Positions 1 through 9,248 are shown, numbered from the stretch's first letter. The stretch: DNA of 64,000 bases from SZUA-320 sp963707875 (GCA_963707875.1 CAVPRU010000001.1:372001-436000); one strand, 5' to 3'. The notes: generated by a model not told the origin, from the sequence alone. Made by a program: numbers and translations.

Positions 1-416
1 CCCGGGGTGACGACCACGCTCGACACCACGCAGGTCGGAGCGGCCACCACGTGGACCGTGGCGACGCCGGACCCGACACTGGTGCCGGAGGTGGCGGTGG
101 CGCGGATACCGACTGAGCCGACCGTGACGCCGGTGACCAAACCACTCGTCGAATTGACGGTGGCCTTGGCAGCGTCAGAGGTCGACCAGACGACGGTCGC
201 GGCGGCCGCACCGGGCTGGAGGGTGACCGCAGCGGTCATCTGCTGAGTGCCACCAACCGTGATGCTGGCGCCGTCCGGACCAACCTGGACCGAGAGAATC
301 CCCGGGGTTGGCGGCGGCGGCGGTGGATTCTCGGTGACCGTGACGTCGTCGCCGCAAGCGGCAAGCCCGATCGCCACGAAGCCGGTCCACACAAGGGAAC
401 GGAACAGTTTGCTCAT
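1..416 (-). CDS. Ig-like (Big_2-type) lipoprotein, 3' end missing
   Basis: This is the N-terminal part of a surface or periplasmic lipoprotein; its 3' end lies beyond base 1. The start ATG at 416 is preceded by a G-rich Shine-Dalgarno-like stretch (GGGGGAG). The protein opens with a lipoprotein signal peptide ending in a lipobox (IGLAAC, acylated Cys near residue 18). A short Pro-rich linker and a bacterial Ig-like fold follow, with the motifs TVGGTQQMTA, VVWSTSD and GVTVGSVGIRATAT typical of Big_2 domains. Such proteins usually carry several Ig repeats and act in adhesion or as scaffolds. The specific role is not visible here because the C-terminus is absent. Confidence 0.8.
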   Translation of the reverse strand, partial: MSKLFRSLVWTGFVAIGLAACGDDVTVTENPPPPPPTPGILSVQVGPDGASITVGGTQQMTAAVTLQPGAAAATVVWSTSDAAKATVNSTSGLVTGVTVGSVGIRATATSGTSVGSGVATVHVVAAPTCVVSSVVVTP

Positions 417-828
417 TTAGAACTCCCCCTAAGAGATAGAACGATGGTCCTGCGCTGAACTACCAGTTAACAAATCGAAGACTGCCGTCCACTGCGTCAG
501 CCCTTCCAGTCCAGAACATTACAGACTCGGTGGGTGCGGTGGTCTGCGCAACGAGACGACGCGGAGCGCGATCCCGTTGAAGCCGCACACACCACACCTG
601 AACCTGTGTACTGGACGAAGAACAGCCGGTGCAAGATACCGTCCCGCCAACCTGCGGTCAAGACGCAACCCCCTGTCCCCAGTCAGCTTGCACCACCCCG
701 GAGGCCGGCAGAATCTGCCTCTTGGGGCCCAACAGACCATTGCTTGATGCAACACCCTGCCGCAATGATCTGGTTCTCGTCAGTGGGACCAAGCTACCAC
801 AAGGTCAATCCCCGCGCTGTGACGGATA
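417..828. other. 412-base gap, leader of the Ig-like lipoprotein gene
   Basis: No convincing coding frame was found between the TlpA-like gene and the Ig-like lipoprotein gene. Short open frames here lack codon bias and recognisable products. The gap is less G+C-rich near 440-520. It holds a long-range inverted repeat (628-694, listed separately) and probably the promoter of the lipoprotein gene, which I could not place confidently. Confidence 0.5.
628..694. repeat. 8-bp inverted repeat closing a possible structured RNA
   Basis: GGTGCAAG at 628-635 is perfectly complementary to CTTGCACC at 687-694. The 51 bases between them include a smaller GCG/CGC pairing. On the minus strand it would lie in the 5' leader of the lipoprotein gene. 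It fits no RNA family that I recognise. Confidence 0.35.
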
Positions 829-1830
829 TCACCGGCCCTCCGATTCGCCCCTGGCCGCCCGTACGGCGTCCCTCACAGCCTCGTAACTCCTTGATTCCAT
901 TGGCCTGAACCTGGTATCCCGCCAGACGACCCGGCCGCTGGGATTGATCACATAGACCCCCAGGTCCCTGCGATCGACCCCGAACAGACGCCGAACCTGG
1001 TCATCCTGGTCGGCCAGGACCTTATAGGAAAGTGCAAGATCCCGGGCCAGTTCCCCGGCCGGCCCCACTCCTCGGGGAACCGCCGCGACGACGACCACAT
1101 CGCCCGGAAACAGCACCTCATGGTTCGTGGTGAAGGACCGGAGCAGGACGATCCCCGCGCTGTCGGCCGGTTCGGGCACGATGGCCAGAACGACGACCCT
1201 GCCCAGCTCGGCGCGCAACACAAACGGCTGATCGGCTGGCCCCGGACCTTCGGCCCGGACATATGGCAAGACGAATGCCGGGGCCTCGGTTCCCAAGCGC
1301 GGGTCCCCCATGGCAAAGGCCCGGACGGTCCCTCGGGCCGCCGGGGATGCCACCCGGCGAAGCGCTCCCTCGATGTCCTGCGACTCGCCGTACCCGGTGT
1401 AGGCCACCTGGCCCTCCCGGTCGATAATCACGACCAGGGAGGTCCCGGTAACGTCGTAGGCCCGGACCCCTTCACCCTCGTCATCCCAGAGGACCCGGAA
1501 CGGGGCCCGGTGCTCCTCGACATACTGCCGCACCAGGTCCCGGGTCTGACTGACCGTGACGTTCACGCCGAGAAATTCGACCGCCTCGCCGTAGCGATCG
1601 GCGGCGGCCCGGATCTGGGGAAAGAGTTTTTCGCACAGCGGGCACCAGGTCGCCCAGAATTCAATGAGCACCGGCTTCCGACCCAGCACCTGGCTCAGGT
1701 CGTAGGGCCGCCCATCGAGATCCTGCAACCGCAGGTTCGGAGCGGGCTCCCCGACCGGCGGGCCCTGGGCCACCACCGCGCCGGGCGCTCCGAGCAACAG
1801 CAACATCCCCGCGAGCGCCGACCGCCGCAT
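829..1830 (-). CDS. TlpA/ResA-like thioredoxin-fold protein with second redox-like domain
   Basis: Predicted exported thiol-disulfide oxidoreductase of 333 aa. I chose ATG 1830, four bases after the ispG stop, because it gives a clean signal peptide (residues 1-22, ending VVAQG). Residues 24-160 are an AhpC/TlpA-type thioredoxin fold with the active-site motif WATWCPLC (Cys63, Cys66). Residues about 170-333 look like a second thioredoxin/peroxiredoxin-type fold (TEAPAFVLPY, then ELGRVVVLAIV) without a visible CxxC, so that half is probably structural or a degenerate duplicate. It likely reduces periplasmic disulfides, for instance in cytochrome c or lipoprotein maturation. It follows ispG closely and is probably cotranscribed with it. 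Confidence 0.8.
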   Translation of the reverse strand: MRRSALAGMLLLLGAPGAVVAQGPPVGEPAPNLRLQDLDGRPYDLSQVLGRKPVLIEFWATWCPLCEKLFPQIRAAADRYGEAVEFLGVNVTVSQTRDLVRQYVEEHRAPFRVLWDDEGEGVRAYDVTGTSLVVIIDREGQVAYTGYGESQDIEGALRRVASPAARGTVRAFAMGDPRLGTEAPAFVLPYVRAEGPGPADQPFVLRAELGRVVVLAIVPEPADSAGIVLLRSFTTNHEVLFPGDVVVVAAVPRGVGPAGELARDLALSYKVLADQDDQVRRLFGVDRRDLGVYVINPSGRVVWRDTRFRPMESRSYEAVRDAVRAARGESEGR

Positions 1831-1834
1831 GACC

Positions 1835-3064
1835 CTACGCCCCCGCCCCGACGGCCCCGCCGTACCGGGTCTCGATGTAGTCCGCGAGTATTCGAAGAAA
1901 GTCCTCGACAATGGTCTCTCCCTTGAGAGTCGTGGCCAGCTGGCCATCCACGAAGACCGGGGCCCTCGGCTCTTCCGCCGTACCCGGGAGCGAAATCCCG
2001 ATGTCGGCATGCTTCGATTCGCCCGGCCCGTTCACCACACACCCCATCACCGCCACCTTCAGACGCTCCACCCCGGGATAGCGGGCACGCCAGCCCGGCA
2101 TGCTGGTGCGAAGGTGGGTCTGGATGTCTTCCGCCATCTGCTGGAAGAAGGTGCTGGTGGTGCGGCCGCATCCGGGACAGGCGGTGACCTGGGGAACGAA
2201 GCTCCGCAGATCCAGCGACTGGAGGATCTGCTGCGCCACCCGGACCTCCTCGGTCCGGTCCCCGCCGGGCGAGGGCGTCAGCGACACCCGAATGGTGTCG
2301 CCGATCCCCTCCCGCAGCAGGATCGCCAGGGCGGCACTGGAGGCGACAACCCCCTTCATCCCCATCCCCGCCTCGGTGAGTCCGAGGTGGAGGGGGTAGT
2401 CGCTCCGGGTGGCCAGCCGACGGTAGACCTCCACCAGATCACTGACGGCGGACACCTTGGCGGAGAGGATGATCTGGTCGTGCCGCATCCCGGACGTCTC
2501 GGCAAAGGCGGCGGAGCGCATGGCGCTCTCCACCATGGCGTCGAGGGTCACCTCGCGGGCGTCCCGCGGAGCGGCCGAGGTCGCGTTGCGGTCCATCATT
2601 TCCGTCAGGAGCTGCTGGTCGAGCGATCCCCAATTGACCCCGATCCGGACCGGCTTGCCCCATTGGAGTGCCACCTCGATGATGGCGCGGAAGTGCTCGT
2701 CGTGCCGCTTGCCGCCGACGTTGCCCGGATTGATCCGGTACTTGGCGAGCCGTCCGGCGCACTCGGGGTACCTAGTCAGGAGCTGGTGGCCGTTGTAGTG
2801 AAAATCGCCGACAATCGGGACGGTCACCCCGAGCCGGTCGAGACCCTCGACGATGGCCGGGACCGCCCGGGCCGAGGCGTCGTTGTTGACGGTGACCCGG
2901 ACCAGCTCACTGCCCGCGGCGGCCAGGGCTGCGGCCTGGGCAATGGTGCCCTCGACGTCGGCCGTATCGGTATTGGTCATGGATTGGACCACGACCGGAT
3001 GGCAGGAGCCGACGGACACAGAACCGACCATCGTGGTGACGGTCGGGCGGCGGGGGGCGCTCAT
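1835..3064 (-). CDS. ispG: 4-hydroxy-3-methylbut-2-enyl diphosphate synthase (GcpE)
   Basis: IspG/GcpE, 409 aa, is the 4Fe-4S enzyme of the non-mevalonate (MEP) isoprenoid pathway. It converts MEcPP to HMBPP in the cytoplasm. The short bacterial form is recognised by the N-terminal TIM-barrel segment (VVVQSMTNTDTADV, residues 24-37) and the iron-sulfur region CPGCGRT (Cys296, Cys299) with GCVVNGPGE (Cys342). Length is normal for the family. The start at 3064 is the first in-frame Met before a conserved N-terminus. The gene precedes the TlpA-like gene by four bases. Confidence 0.96.
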   Translation of the reverse strand: MSAPRRPTVTTMVGSVSVGSCHPVVVQSMTNTDTADVEGTIAQAAALAAAGSELVRVTVNNDASARAVPAIVEGLDRLGVTVPIVGDFHYNGHQLLTRYPECAGRLAKYRINPGNVGGKRHDEHFRAIIEVALQWGKPVRIGVNWGSLDQQLLTEMMDRNATSAAPRDAREVTLDAMVESAMRSAAFAETSGMRHDQIILSAKVSAVSDLVEVYRRLATRSDYPLHLGLTEAGMGMKGVVASSAALAILLREGIGDTIRVSLTPSPGGDRTEEVRVAQQILQSLDLRSFVPQVTACPGCGRTTSTFFQQMAEDIQTHLRTSMPGWRARYPGVERLKVAVMGCVVNGPGESKHADIGISLPGTAEEPRAPVFVDGQLATTLKGETIVEDFLRILADYIETRYGGAVGAGA

Positions 3065-3127
3065 CCTGGAAAGGTAATGGCGGGCAGACCAGGCCGATCG
3101 GCCGAGCCCGTCCGGACAGTGGCGGGG

Positions 3128-3388
3128 TCAGCCCAGGCCGAGCGAACCGATCAGTCGGTCCCAGGCCATCGCATCCACCTTGCCCTCATCCTTGATCGGG
3201 TTCAGGGCGGCCATGATCTCGGCCCGGGTCCCGGCAATTCGCCGATCCCGCAGTTCACTGACCATCCGGGCGAACCGGTGCTCATACTCGTCACGATCCA
3301 GCTGACCGGTATCCCGCATCTCGCAGATCTTGCGAAGTTCGCTGGCGACACGGTCGGGTGGGATCGGAGTCAGGTTGGTCTCGGACAC
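3128..3388 (-). CDS. small hypothetical protein, SHOCT-like
   Basis: Hypothetical cytoplasmic protein of 86 aa. I chose GTG 3388 because AGAGG lies six bases upstream; longer readings run into the divergent PAP2 gene. The middle part (RKICEMRDTGQLDRDEYEHR) resembles short helical oligomerisation modules of the SHOCT kind, in which a helix is followed by an L-x-x-G-x-I/L-t-x-e-E-Y/F pattern. The sequence is charged and helical, with no signal peptide or membrane segment. It is divergent from the PAP2 gene with 103 bases between starts. The function is unknown. Confidence 0.6.
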   Translation of the reverse strand: MSETNLTPIPPDRVASELRKICEMRDTGQLDRDEYEHRFARMVSELRDRRIAGTRAEIMAALNPIKDEGKVDAMAWDRLIGSLGLG

Positions 3389-3491
3389 TGGCAGCCTCTT
3401 GTCGGTGAATTTGTGGCCGAATAATGACACCGAGCGGACGGGAGAGGTAGGGGGCTCGCCTTCCCGCAGTCCCAACTCCATCTTGCCAGGC

Positions 3492-4217
3492 ATGGATCTC
3501 CAGTCAGGCAGAGCCTGGATCGTCCTCCTCCTGGCCCTCGCCCCGCTGACCCCCGGCGTGGCCCAAGGCCCCCGGCCGGTGGGCCCGGGCGAGCCGCTGA
3601 TGAGCAGCCGGTTCGCCTGGACCGTGGGGGCGGCGCTGTTCGTGAGTGTCTGGCTCGACACCTCGGTCCGCGAGGACGCGCTGGAGATGCAGGGGGCCTG
3701 GTCCGACCGGGCGGCCTCGGTGGCCAAGACACTTGGGGAAGGGAAGTACGTCTTGCCGGTGCTGGGCCTGAGCTACGCCGCCGGCCGGGTGTCGGGGCTC
3801 CAGCCCCTCGCCGACGTGTCGGGCCACGCCCTGCTGGCCACCGCGTCGGCCGGCCTCGCGGCCGGGGCCCTCAAGACGCTGGTAGGTCGGGAACGGCCGT
3901 ACGTCGGTGGGTCACCGTCCACCTTCGAACCCTTCAACCTCAAGAACGAGTCGTTCCCCTCGGGACACACGGCGATGGCCTTCGCGCTGGCAACCACGTT
4001 CGCGGCCGAAACCCCTGACCGGCTGAGCGACGTGTTCTTCTATGTTGGCGCGACGATGACGGGGCTGAGTCGGATCCATGATGACCGGCACTGGCTCACC
4101 GATGTGGTGGCGGGCGCCGGAGTGGGATACCTGGCCGGTCGTTGGGCCACCCGGGCGCATCGGAGGATTCCCGTCAGCGCCGGGCCCGGCGGGGTGATGC
4201 TGCGGCTGACGTTCTAG
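3492..4217 (+). CDS. PAP2-family phosphatase, exported or membrane-associated
   Basis: Phosphatidic acid phosphatase type 2 family protein of 241 aa. It starts with a signal peptide or N-terminal membrane anchor (residues 8-25). The three phosphatase motifs are present in order: KTLVGRERP (K-x6-RP), PSGHT, and SRIHDDRHWLTDV (S-R-x5-H-x3-D). The second and third contain the catalytic histidines. Family members dephosphorylate lipid phosphates such as phosphatidate or undecaprenyl pyrophosphate; the substrate here cannot be told. The ATG at 3492 puts the start just before the hydrophobic segment. The gene ends ahead of a strong hairpin terminator. Confidence 0.88.
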   Translation: MDLQSGRAWIVLLLALAPLTPGVAQGPRPVGPGEPLMSSRFAWTVGAALFVSVWLDTSVREDALEMQGAWSDRAASVAKTLGEGKYVLPVLGLSYAAGRVSGLQPLADVSGHALLATASAGLAAGALKTLVGRERPYVGGSPSTFEPFNLKNESFPSGHTAMAFALATTFAAETPDRLSDVFFYVGATMTGLSRIHDDRHWLTDVVAGAGVGYLAGRWATRAHRRIPVSAGPGGVMLRLTF

Positions 4218-4252
4218 CCGCCACCGCGTTGCGCGGAGTTCCCCCAAAGAAG

Positions 4253-4281
4253 ACGCCCGCGGATGTCTGGTCCGCGGGCGT
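4253..4281. terminator. 11-bp perfect hairpin between convergent genes
   Basis: A perfect 11-bp stem (4253-4263 with 4271-4281) and a 7-base loop lie between the PAP2 gene and the end of nrdJ. There is no proper T run on the plus side and a weak T-rich stretch (CTTCTTT) on the minus side. It is probably a bidirectional terminator shared by the convergent genes. Confidence 0.65.
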
Positions 4282-4304
4282 GGTGTCATCAATCCGGGGC
4301 TATC

Positions 4305-6833
4305 TCAACCGCATTCCGAGAAGCCGCAGACGTGGCACTTGGCACAACCCTCGGCGTACTCCAGCTGAGAACCGCAGTCCGGGCAGGCTCCCATCATGTG
4401 CTCCGGGGATCCACTCGGCTTGAACTGTTCGCCGCCCGGGGCGACCCGCAGGACGGGTTCGGCCGGCACACCGGGGGACGCCTCCGGCAACAGCTCCTGC
4501 TGCACGCCGTGCTGTTCAATCATCCACCGCTCGAGCGCGATCCCGATGGCATCGGGCACCGACATGACCTTGTTGGGACCCAGCCCGGTAACCCGGTCGG
4601 AGGAGATCCCGCGAAGCTGGCGGTGAATCTCCTTGATCGGGATCCCGGAGCGGAGCGAGAGGCTGATCATTCGGCCCAGGGCTTCGACATCGGCCATCAG
4701 CGCCCCGCCGGCCTTGCCGAGGCTCATGAACACCTCGAAGGGCTGCCCCCGGTCGTCCTCGGTAATGGTGACGTAGAGGGTGCCGAGCGGTGTGTCGACC
4801 CGCCGGGTGGTACCCCGGAGAAGGTCGGGGCGCGAGCGCTTCTGGCGGCGCTGGAGGTTTTCCGATTCCAGCTCGTGCACCAGCTTGTGGAGTCGCTCGT
4901 TCTCGGCGCGCATCTCCGCCAGCTCGCCGTGCAGATCGGCCGTGGCATCGGCCCGCTCCTCGGGCGTGGCCCCACCGGCTTCGCCGAGCGAGGTGTTCAG
5001 GTCGGCCCGTGCTTCGGCGTGGCCGGAACTGGTTGCCTGGGCCTGCACCTGCCGGGCGGTGGAGCCGGTGGACAGCACCTGCATGTCCCGGCTGCCATCG
5101 CGATAGACGGTGACGCCTTTGCAATCCAGCTGGTAGGCGAGACGGTAGATCTCGGCCACATCCTGTTCGGTGGCGTGGGTGGCAAAGTTGACCGTCTTCG
5201 AGATGGCCGAGTCATTGTGGGTCTGGAACGCTGCCTGCTGCCGGACGTGCCATTCCGGGGCGATTTCGTTGGCGGTGACGAAGACCCGCTGCCACTTGGC
5301 GGGGACCTCGTCGAACCGGATGTGGCCGGTCTCGGCAATCCGGCGGATCAGGTCTTCGGAGTACCAGCCTTCCTCCTTGGCGATCCGGAGGAAGTCCTCA
5401 TTGACGTCCGGCATCAGGACACCAGCCTGGTTGCGCATGAACGCCACGGCAAAGAGCGGTTCGATGCCCGAGGAGCAGCCCGCCAGAATCGAGATGGTGC
5501 CGGTCGGTGCCACGGTCGTCACATTGCAGTTGCGGAGCCGCCGCAGGGGACGGACCCGGGACCCGTCCGGTGCCCGGGCGCAGGTGGCGTCCGGTCCCCA
5601 GATGCTGTACTCCCATTCCGGGAACACGCCGCGGATCTCCGCCAGCCGCTCGGACTCGTTCTTGGCCTCGTCGTCCACGAACTTCTGCACCCGGCTGCCC
5701 AACTCGACCGCTTCGAGGGAGTCGTAGGGAATCCCGAGCCGGATGTAGAGGTCGGCCATCCCCATGACCCCCAGTCCGATCCGCCGGATCCGCTGCGCCA
5801 GGTCGGTGATGGCCTGGAGGGGATAGTGATTGGCGTCGATCACGTTCTCGAGAAAATGAGTGCAGAGATGGACCACCCGCCGGAGGTGGGCCCAGTCGAC
5901 CTGACCGGAGACCACGAACTCGCCCACGTTGATCGAGCCCAGGTTGCAGACATCGTACGGCAGGAGGGGCTGCTCGCCGCAGGGGTTGGTCGCCTCGTAC
6001 AGTCCGATGCGGGGCACCGGGTTGTAGAAGTTGGCGCGATCGACGAAGAACACCCCCGGCTCGCCGGTCTTCCAGGCGCCGTGGATGATCTTCTGCCAGA
6101 CCAGCGCCGCCCGCAGCCGACCGGTAACCTCACCGGTGGCGGGGTGGATCAGGGCGTAGTCCTCATCCCGGGCGAGAGCCGTCATGAAGGCATCGGTGAC
6201 GGCGACCGAGATATTGAAGTTGGTGATCTTGCTCGTGTCGTCCTTGCAGGTGATGAAGTCCAGGATGTCCGGATGGTCGATCCGCAGAATCCCCATGTTG
6301 GCGCCCCGCCGGGTGCCGCCCTGCTTGACCACGTCGGTGGACGCATCGTACAACGACATGAAGGACACCGGCCCGGAGGCCACCCCCATGGTGGACCGGA
6401 CGATATCGTTCTTGGGCCGGAGTTTGGAGAAGGAGAACCCGGTGCCGCCGCCGGACTGGTGCACCAGCGCCATGGAGCGCAGGGTGTCGTAGATCCCGCT
6501 CTCGCCGTTGGAGAGGGTGTCCTTGACAGGCAGCACGAAACAGGCGGAGAGCTGTCCCAGCGGCCGGCCGGCATTCATCAGCGTCGGGGAGTTGGGCATG
6601 AACAGCCGTCGGGCCATGACGTCGTAGAACGCTTCGGCCAACGCCTCGACCGCACCTTCCGACGCCCCATGCTGCCGGTCCGGCTCGGCGATGGTCCGCG
6701 CGACCCGCCAGAACAGATCGGTCGACGCTTCGGCCGGCCGGCCCTGCTCGTCCTTGACGAGGTATCGCTTCTCCAGCACCGTGATGGCGTTGGGCGACAA
6801 GTGGAGCGGGCTGCGCGGCGAAGCAGCGGCCAT
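4305..6833 (-). CDS. nrdJ: vitamin B12-dependent (class II) ribonucleoside-diphosphate reductase
   Basis: Adenosylcobalamin-dependent ribonucleotide reductase, 842 aa, which makes deoxyribonucleotides with or without oxygen. Visible signatures are the N-terminal redox Cys (LSACFVLP, Cys98), the radical/substrate loop NPCGEQPLLPYDVCNLGS (residues 283-300) and TTVAPTGTISILAGCSSGIE. A cysteine-rich C-terminal tail (residues 817-842, CPDCG and CHVCGFSECG) probably shuttles electrons. A charged coiled-coil (about 600-670) links the barrel to the C-terminal domain. Length and order match the long NrdJ form. No cobalamin riboswitch was found upstream. No class I genes occur in the window. Confidence 0.96.
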   Translation of the reverse strand: MAAASPRSPLHLSPNAITVLEKRYLVKDEQGRPAEASTDLFWRVARTIAEPDRQHGASEGAVEALAEAFYDVMARRLFMPNSPTLMNAGRPLGQLSACFVLPVKDTLSNGESGIYDTLRSMALVHQSGGGTGFSFSKLRPKNDIVRSTMGVASGPVSFMSLYDASTDVVKQGGTRRGANMGILRIDHPDILDFITCKDDTSKITNFNISVAVTDAFMTALARDEDYALIHPATGEVTGRLRAALVWQKIIHGAWKTGEPGVFFVDRANFYNPVPRIGLYEATNPCGEQPLLPYDVCNLGSINVGEFVVSGQVDWAHLRRVVHLCTHFLENVIDANHYPLQAITDLAQRIRRIGLGVMGMADLYIRLGIPYDSLEAVELGSRVQKFVDDEAKNESERLAEIRGVFPEWEYSIWGPDATCARAPDGSRVRPLRRLRNCNVTTVAPTGTISILAGCSSGIEPLFAVAFMRNQAGVLMPDVNEDFLRIAKEEGWYSEDLIRRIAETGHIRFDEVPAKWQRVFVTANEIAPEWHVRQQAAFQTHNDSAISKTVNFATHATEQDVAEIYRLAYQLDCKGVTVYRDGSRDMQVLSTGSTARQVQAQATSSGHAEARADLNTSLGEAGGATPEERADATADLHGELAEMRAENERLHKLVHELESENLQRRQKRSRPDLLRGTTRRVDTPLGTLYVTITEDDRGQPFEVFMSLGKAGGALMADVEALGRMISLSLRSGIPIKEIHRQLRGISSDRVTGLGPNKVMSVPDAIGIALERWMIEQHGVQQELLPEASPGVPAEPVLRVAPGGEQFKPSGSPEHMMGACPDCGSQLEYAEGCAKCHVCGFSECG

Positions 6834-6992
6834 GGGTGACCCTCGACTTCCAAAAGACGAATTGTCAGTGGGTGCCGCGTGGTGTCCAGAGTGCCGGGCA
6901 AGCCGGAACGGGAGGCATCAGCGACGGAGGGACAAGCTAGCAGGTTTGGTAGCACGAGGGCAATACGCGGCAAAGTCTCATCAGCGCGCCGC

Positions 6993-7002
6993 AAACCGGT
7001 TT
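6993..7002. promoter_or_regulatory. 10-bp palindrome in the nrdJ upstream region
   Basis: The palindrome AAACCGGTTT lies about 160 bases upstream of the nrdJ start, in a 240-base gap that is less G+C-rich than its surroundings. It could be an operator for nrdJ. It does not match the NrdR-box consensus as I know it. The rest of the gap shows no gene or recognised RNA. Confidence 0.3.
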
Positions 7003-7073
7003 ACACATCACAAATCTGTTCAGGGGTTCCGGCGCGGGGATGCGGACCGATGCGACGGTGGCGCGACAGCGGC

Positions 7074-9248
7074 TCAGCGCACCGCGAACTCCCGGGTGCG
7101 ACGGACCAGCTGACCGGTCGGACTCCGTACCGTGACTTCGGCCCGGTAGCTTCCCGGCCGGAGCCGCGCCAGATCCAGATCGCGACGGATCAACTGCCGG
7201 GTGGCGGTGCCGGTCTCGCGCCATTGCTCCTGCCAGGCGATGCCGGGCTCGTCATCCACCCGAATCACCAGCAGTTGGCACTCCAGCGGGTCGGCCGTGT
7301 CGCGCTGCAGCTCGATCACCGCCTCCGCCGGCTGGCCGCGACGAATCTGGTTCCGGGCATCCAGCGCCACCACTTCCCCATGCAGGTGGACCTGCCAGGG
7401 GGAGGCGACCGGGCTGATGGCCAGATCGCTCAGGGAGAATCCGTTCGGTGCCGGCCGGTCAGGGAGGAGCTCCACCATCCCGAGCAGCGACCCCCGGGGA
7501 CCATCTTCGAAACCGACCCGGACCACCACCGGCCCGTCGGGCAGGCTGAAGGACGCTACCCCGACCAGCACGCGTTCCCCTTGGCGAGCCATGGCGACCG
7601 GCCGGACCATCGAGTCCACCTGGGCCACCAACCCACCACCCGGGCTGAGCGCGACCAGCCGGAGCCGGATCGGGTACTCGATTCCCGTGCCAAGCCAGGA
7701 GGCGGCGGTGGACCCGAACGGGACCTCGTAGGCCAGGTGAACCCGGGTGGCCTCGGCTTCGCGACCCAGGACCGTCAACGAGGACCGGACCGGGAGGGGC
7801 TGGGAAAACCGGTGATGATAGGAGTCGGTCGTCAGGGCGGTCTGCCGGCTGGCGCGCCCGGCGGCACGCTCCGCCAGTTCGAAGGCCAGGGCCCGGGTCG
7901 CATCGGTGCGGCCGGACGAGTAGAACAAGGGCGACAGTCGCTCCCGCGACCGGAGCAGCATCTGATCGCCCGCGACCCGCTCCGGTTCGAACAGCGTGCT
8001 GCTCGACCGGGCGTCCGCGACATCGAAGAGGCTCTCCACCAGTTGGAACTCATCGGGGCTCTGCCGGGCCACGAAATGGAGCAGCAGATCGCCCTCGGCC
8101 CGGACATAGCGCCACGACTCGTTGGGCTCGAAGCCGAGGGCGTTCAGGTTGGCGCGGTCGTCGGGCTCGCCGTGCCGGATCAGCACCACCCCTCGGTCGT
8201 CCACCCCGTCGGCGATCGCGATGTACCGCGGCAGCTCATGGCCCTGACCGGGGAGAAAGCGGGGATACGCCCGCCGGGCCACGAACACGCGGCGGTAGTG
8301 CTCCCGGAGCCGCTCCCCATCGCTGCGGAATTCCACCAGATCGCGGGATCGCCAGAACTTCCGGAGGAACTCCGCCCGGCGGGGCCCCGCCACCGCGTCG
8401 AACCTCCGGAGTTCGGCCGGCGTGGCGACCAGGGCAAGGTCCTCCCGATAGGCGACCACCGAGATGCTGTCGTCCATCGCGGCGCCGAGATAGTACGGCA
8501 CGTCCCCGTCCGGCCGGCCCAGCAGAAACCTGGTGCGGGCCACTTCCAGAAGTCCAAAACCGCGGTTCCGTGACACCAGCGAGAGCGCCGCCTCGAATGC
8601 CTTGAGCGCCGAAGCAGGATCGCCGTATTCGCGTTCGACTTGCCCGAGCCCCTGCAACACCTGGGCGCCTCCGGTGGATCGCGCGGCGGTGCGGAGCGCC
8701 TCCAGCGCCACCGCCGAGCGCTGCGGCTGGCGCAGTGACCGGCCGACGTGGGCCTCCATCACGATCAACGGCGTGAAGGTGGGATCCGCGCTGGCCGATC
8801 GGGCAAACGCTGCGGCGGCCCGCTCCTGGGCCCGGGACGGATTCAGCACCGGAGCCCCGGGCACCGTTGCGGTGCTCAACTGGAACTCCGCCAGCCCGAG
8901 CCCGTACCAGCCGTACGGCCAATCCGGCGCCTGGAGGGTGACGCTCCGGAATTCCATCGCGGCATTCTCGAAGCCCTGGCTGCTCCCGAGCTGGCCGAGC
9001 CTGAAGGCGAGAAACCCGAGTCGCAAGTGGTCATCGGGACGGCCCACCGTCTGGACCGCGGTCACCAGGCGGGTTTCCAGCCTGGCCAGCCCGGCAGAGT
9101 CGATCGTCCGCCCCAGCGAATCGCGAAAGGCCTGGATGATGGTCCGCTGGGCTGGCAATTGAGCCACCGCGGGGGCGACAGTCACCAGACTGCCACCGAG
9201 GACCATGGGGAGCGAGCGGGCCAGAGCCCGGCTGACGAGACCTTGCAT
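7074..9248 (-). CDS. GWxTD-domain protein with TPR-like N-terminal half
   Basis: Exported protein of 724 aa. ATG 9248 is chosen because a signal peptide (about residues 1-30, ending PAVAQ) follows directly. Residues about 60-260 are alpha-helical repeats resembling TPRs. The middle carries the GWxTD-type core: FLRKFWRSRDL, then REHYRRVFVARRAYPRF, then DGVDDRGVVLIRHGEPDD and an ESWRY segment. The name-giving Gly-Trp-x-Thr-Asp motif is altered to DGVDD. The C-terminal 250 residues are beta-rich. Such proteins occur mostly in Gemmatimonadota, Acidobacteriota and Bacteroidota, and have no established biochemical role. The neighbouring genes give no clear clue. Confidence 0.75.
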   Translation of the reverse strand: MQGLVSRALARSLPMVLGGSLVTVAPAVAQLPAQRTIIQAFRDSLGRTIDSAGLARLETRLVTAVQTVGRPDDHLRLGFLAFRLGQLGSSQGFENAAMEFRSVTLQAPDWPYGWYGLGLAEFQLSTATVPGAPVLNPSRAQERAAAAFARSASADPTFTPLIVMEAHVGRSLRQPQRSAVALEALRTAARSTGGAQVLQGLGQVEREYGDPASALKAFEAALSLVSRNRGFGLLEVARTRFLLGRPDGDVPYYLGAAMDDSISVVAYREDLALVATPAELRRFDAVAGPRRAEFLRKFWRSRDLVEFRSDGERLREHYRRVFVARRAYPRFLPGQGHELPRYIAIADGVDDRGVVLIRHGEPDDRANLNALGFEPNESWRYVRAEGDLLLHFVARQSPDEFQLVESLFDVADARSSSTLFEPERVAGDQMLLRSRERLSPLFYSSGRTDATRALAFELAERAAGRASRQTALTTDSYHHRFSQPLPVRSSLTVLGREAEATRVHLAYEVPFGSTAASWLGTGIEYPIRLRLVALSPGGGLVAQVDSMVRPVAMARQGERVLVGVASFSLPDGPVVVRVGFEDGPRGSLLGMVELLPDRPAPNGFSLSDLAISPVASPWQVHLHGEVVALDARNQIRRGQPAEAVIELQRDTADPLECQLLVIRVDDEPGIAWQEQWRETGTATRQLIRRDLDLARLRPGSYRAEVTVRSPTGQLVRRTREFAVR

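Noticed and set aside
4263..6839. Very long open frame on the plus strand opposite nrdJ
   Set aside because: It is a shadow of nrdJ in high-G+C DNA: low complexity, rich in Gly/Pro/His/Arg/Asp, and no recognisable domain.
6967..6992. CUGAUGAG on the minus strand, as in hammerhead ribozyme cores
   Set aside because: The required GAAA segment and flanking stems are missing nearby; a chance match.
6834..7073. Possible cobalamin riboswitch upstream of the B12-dependent nrdJ
   Set aside because: No B12 box or typical core elements could be found on the nrdJ strand.
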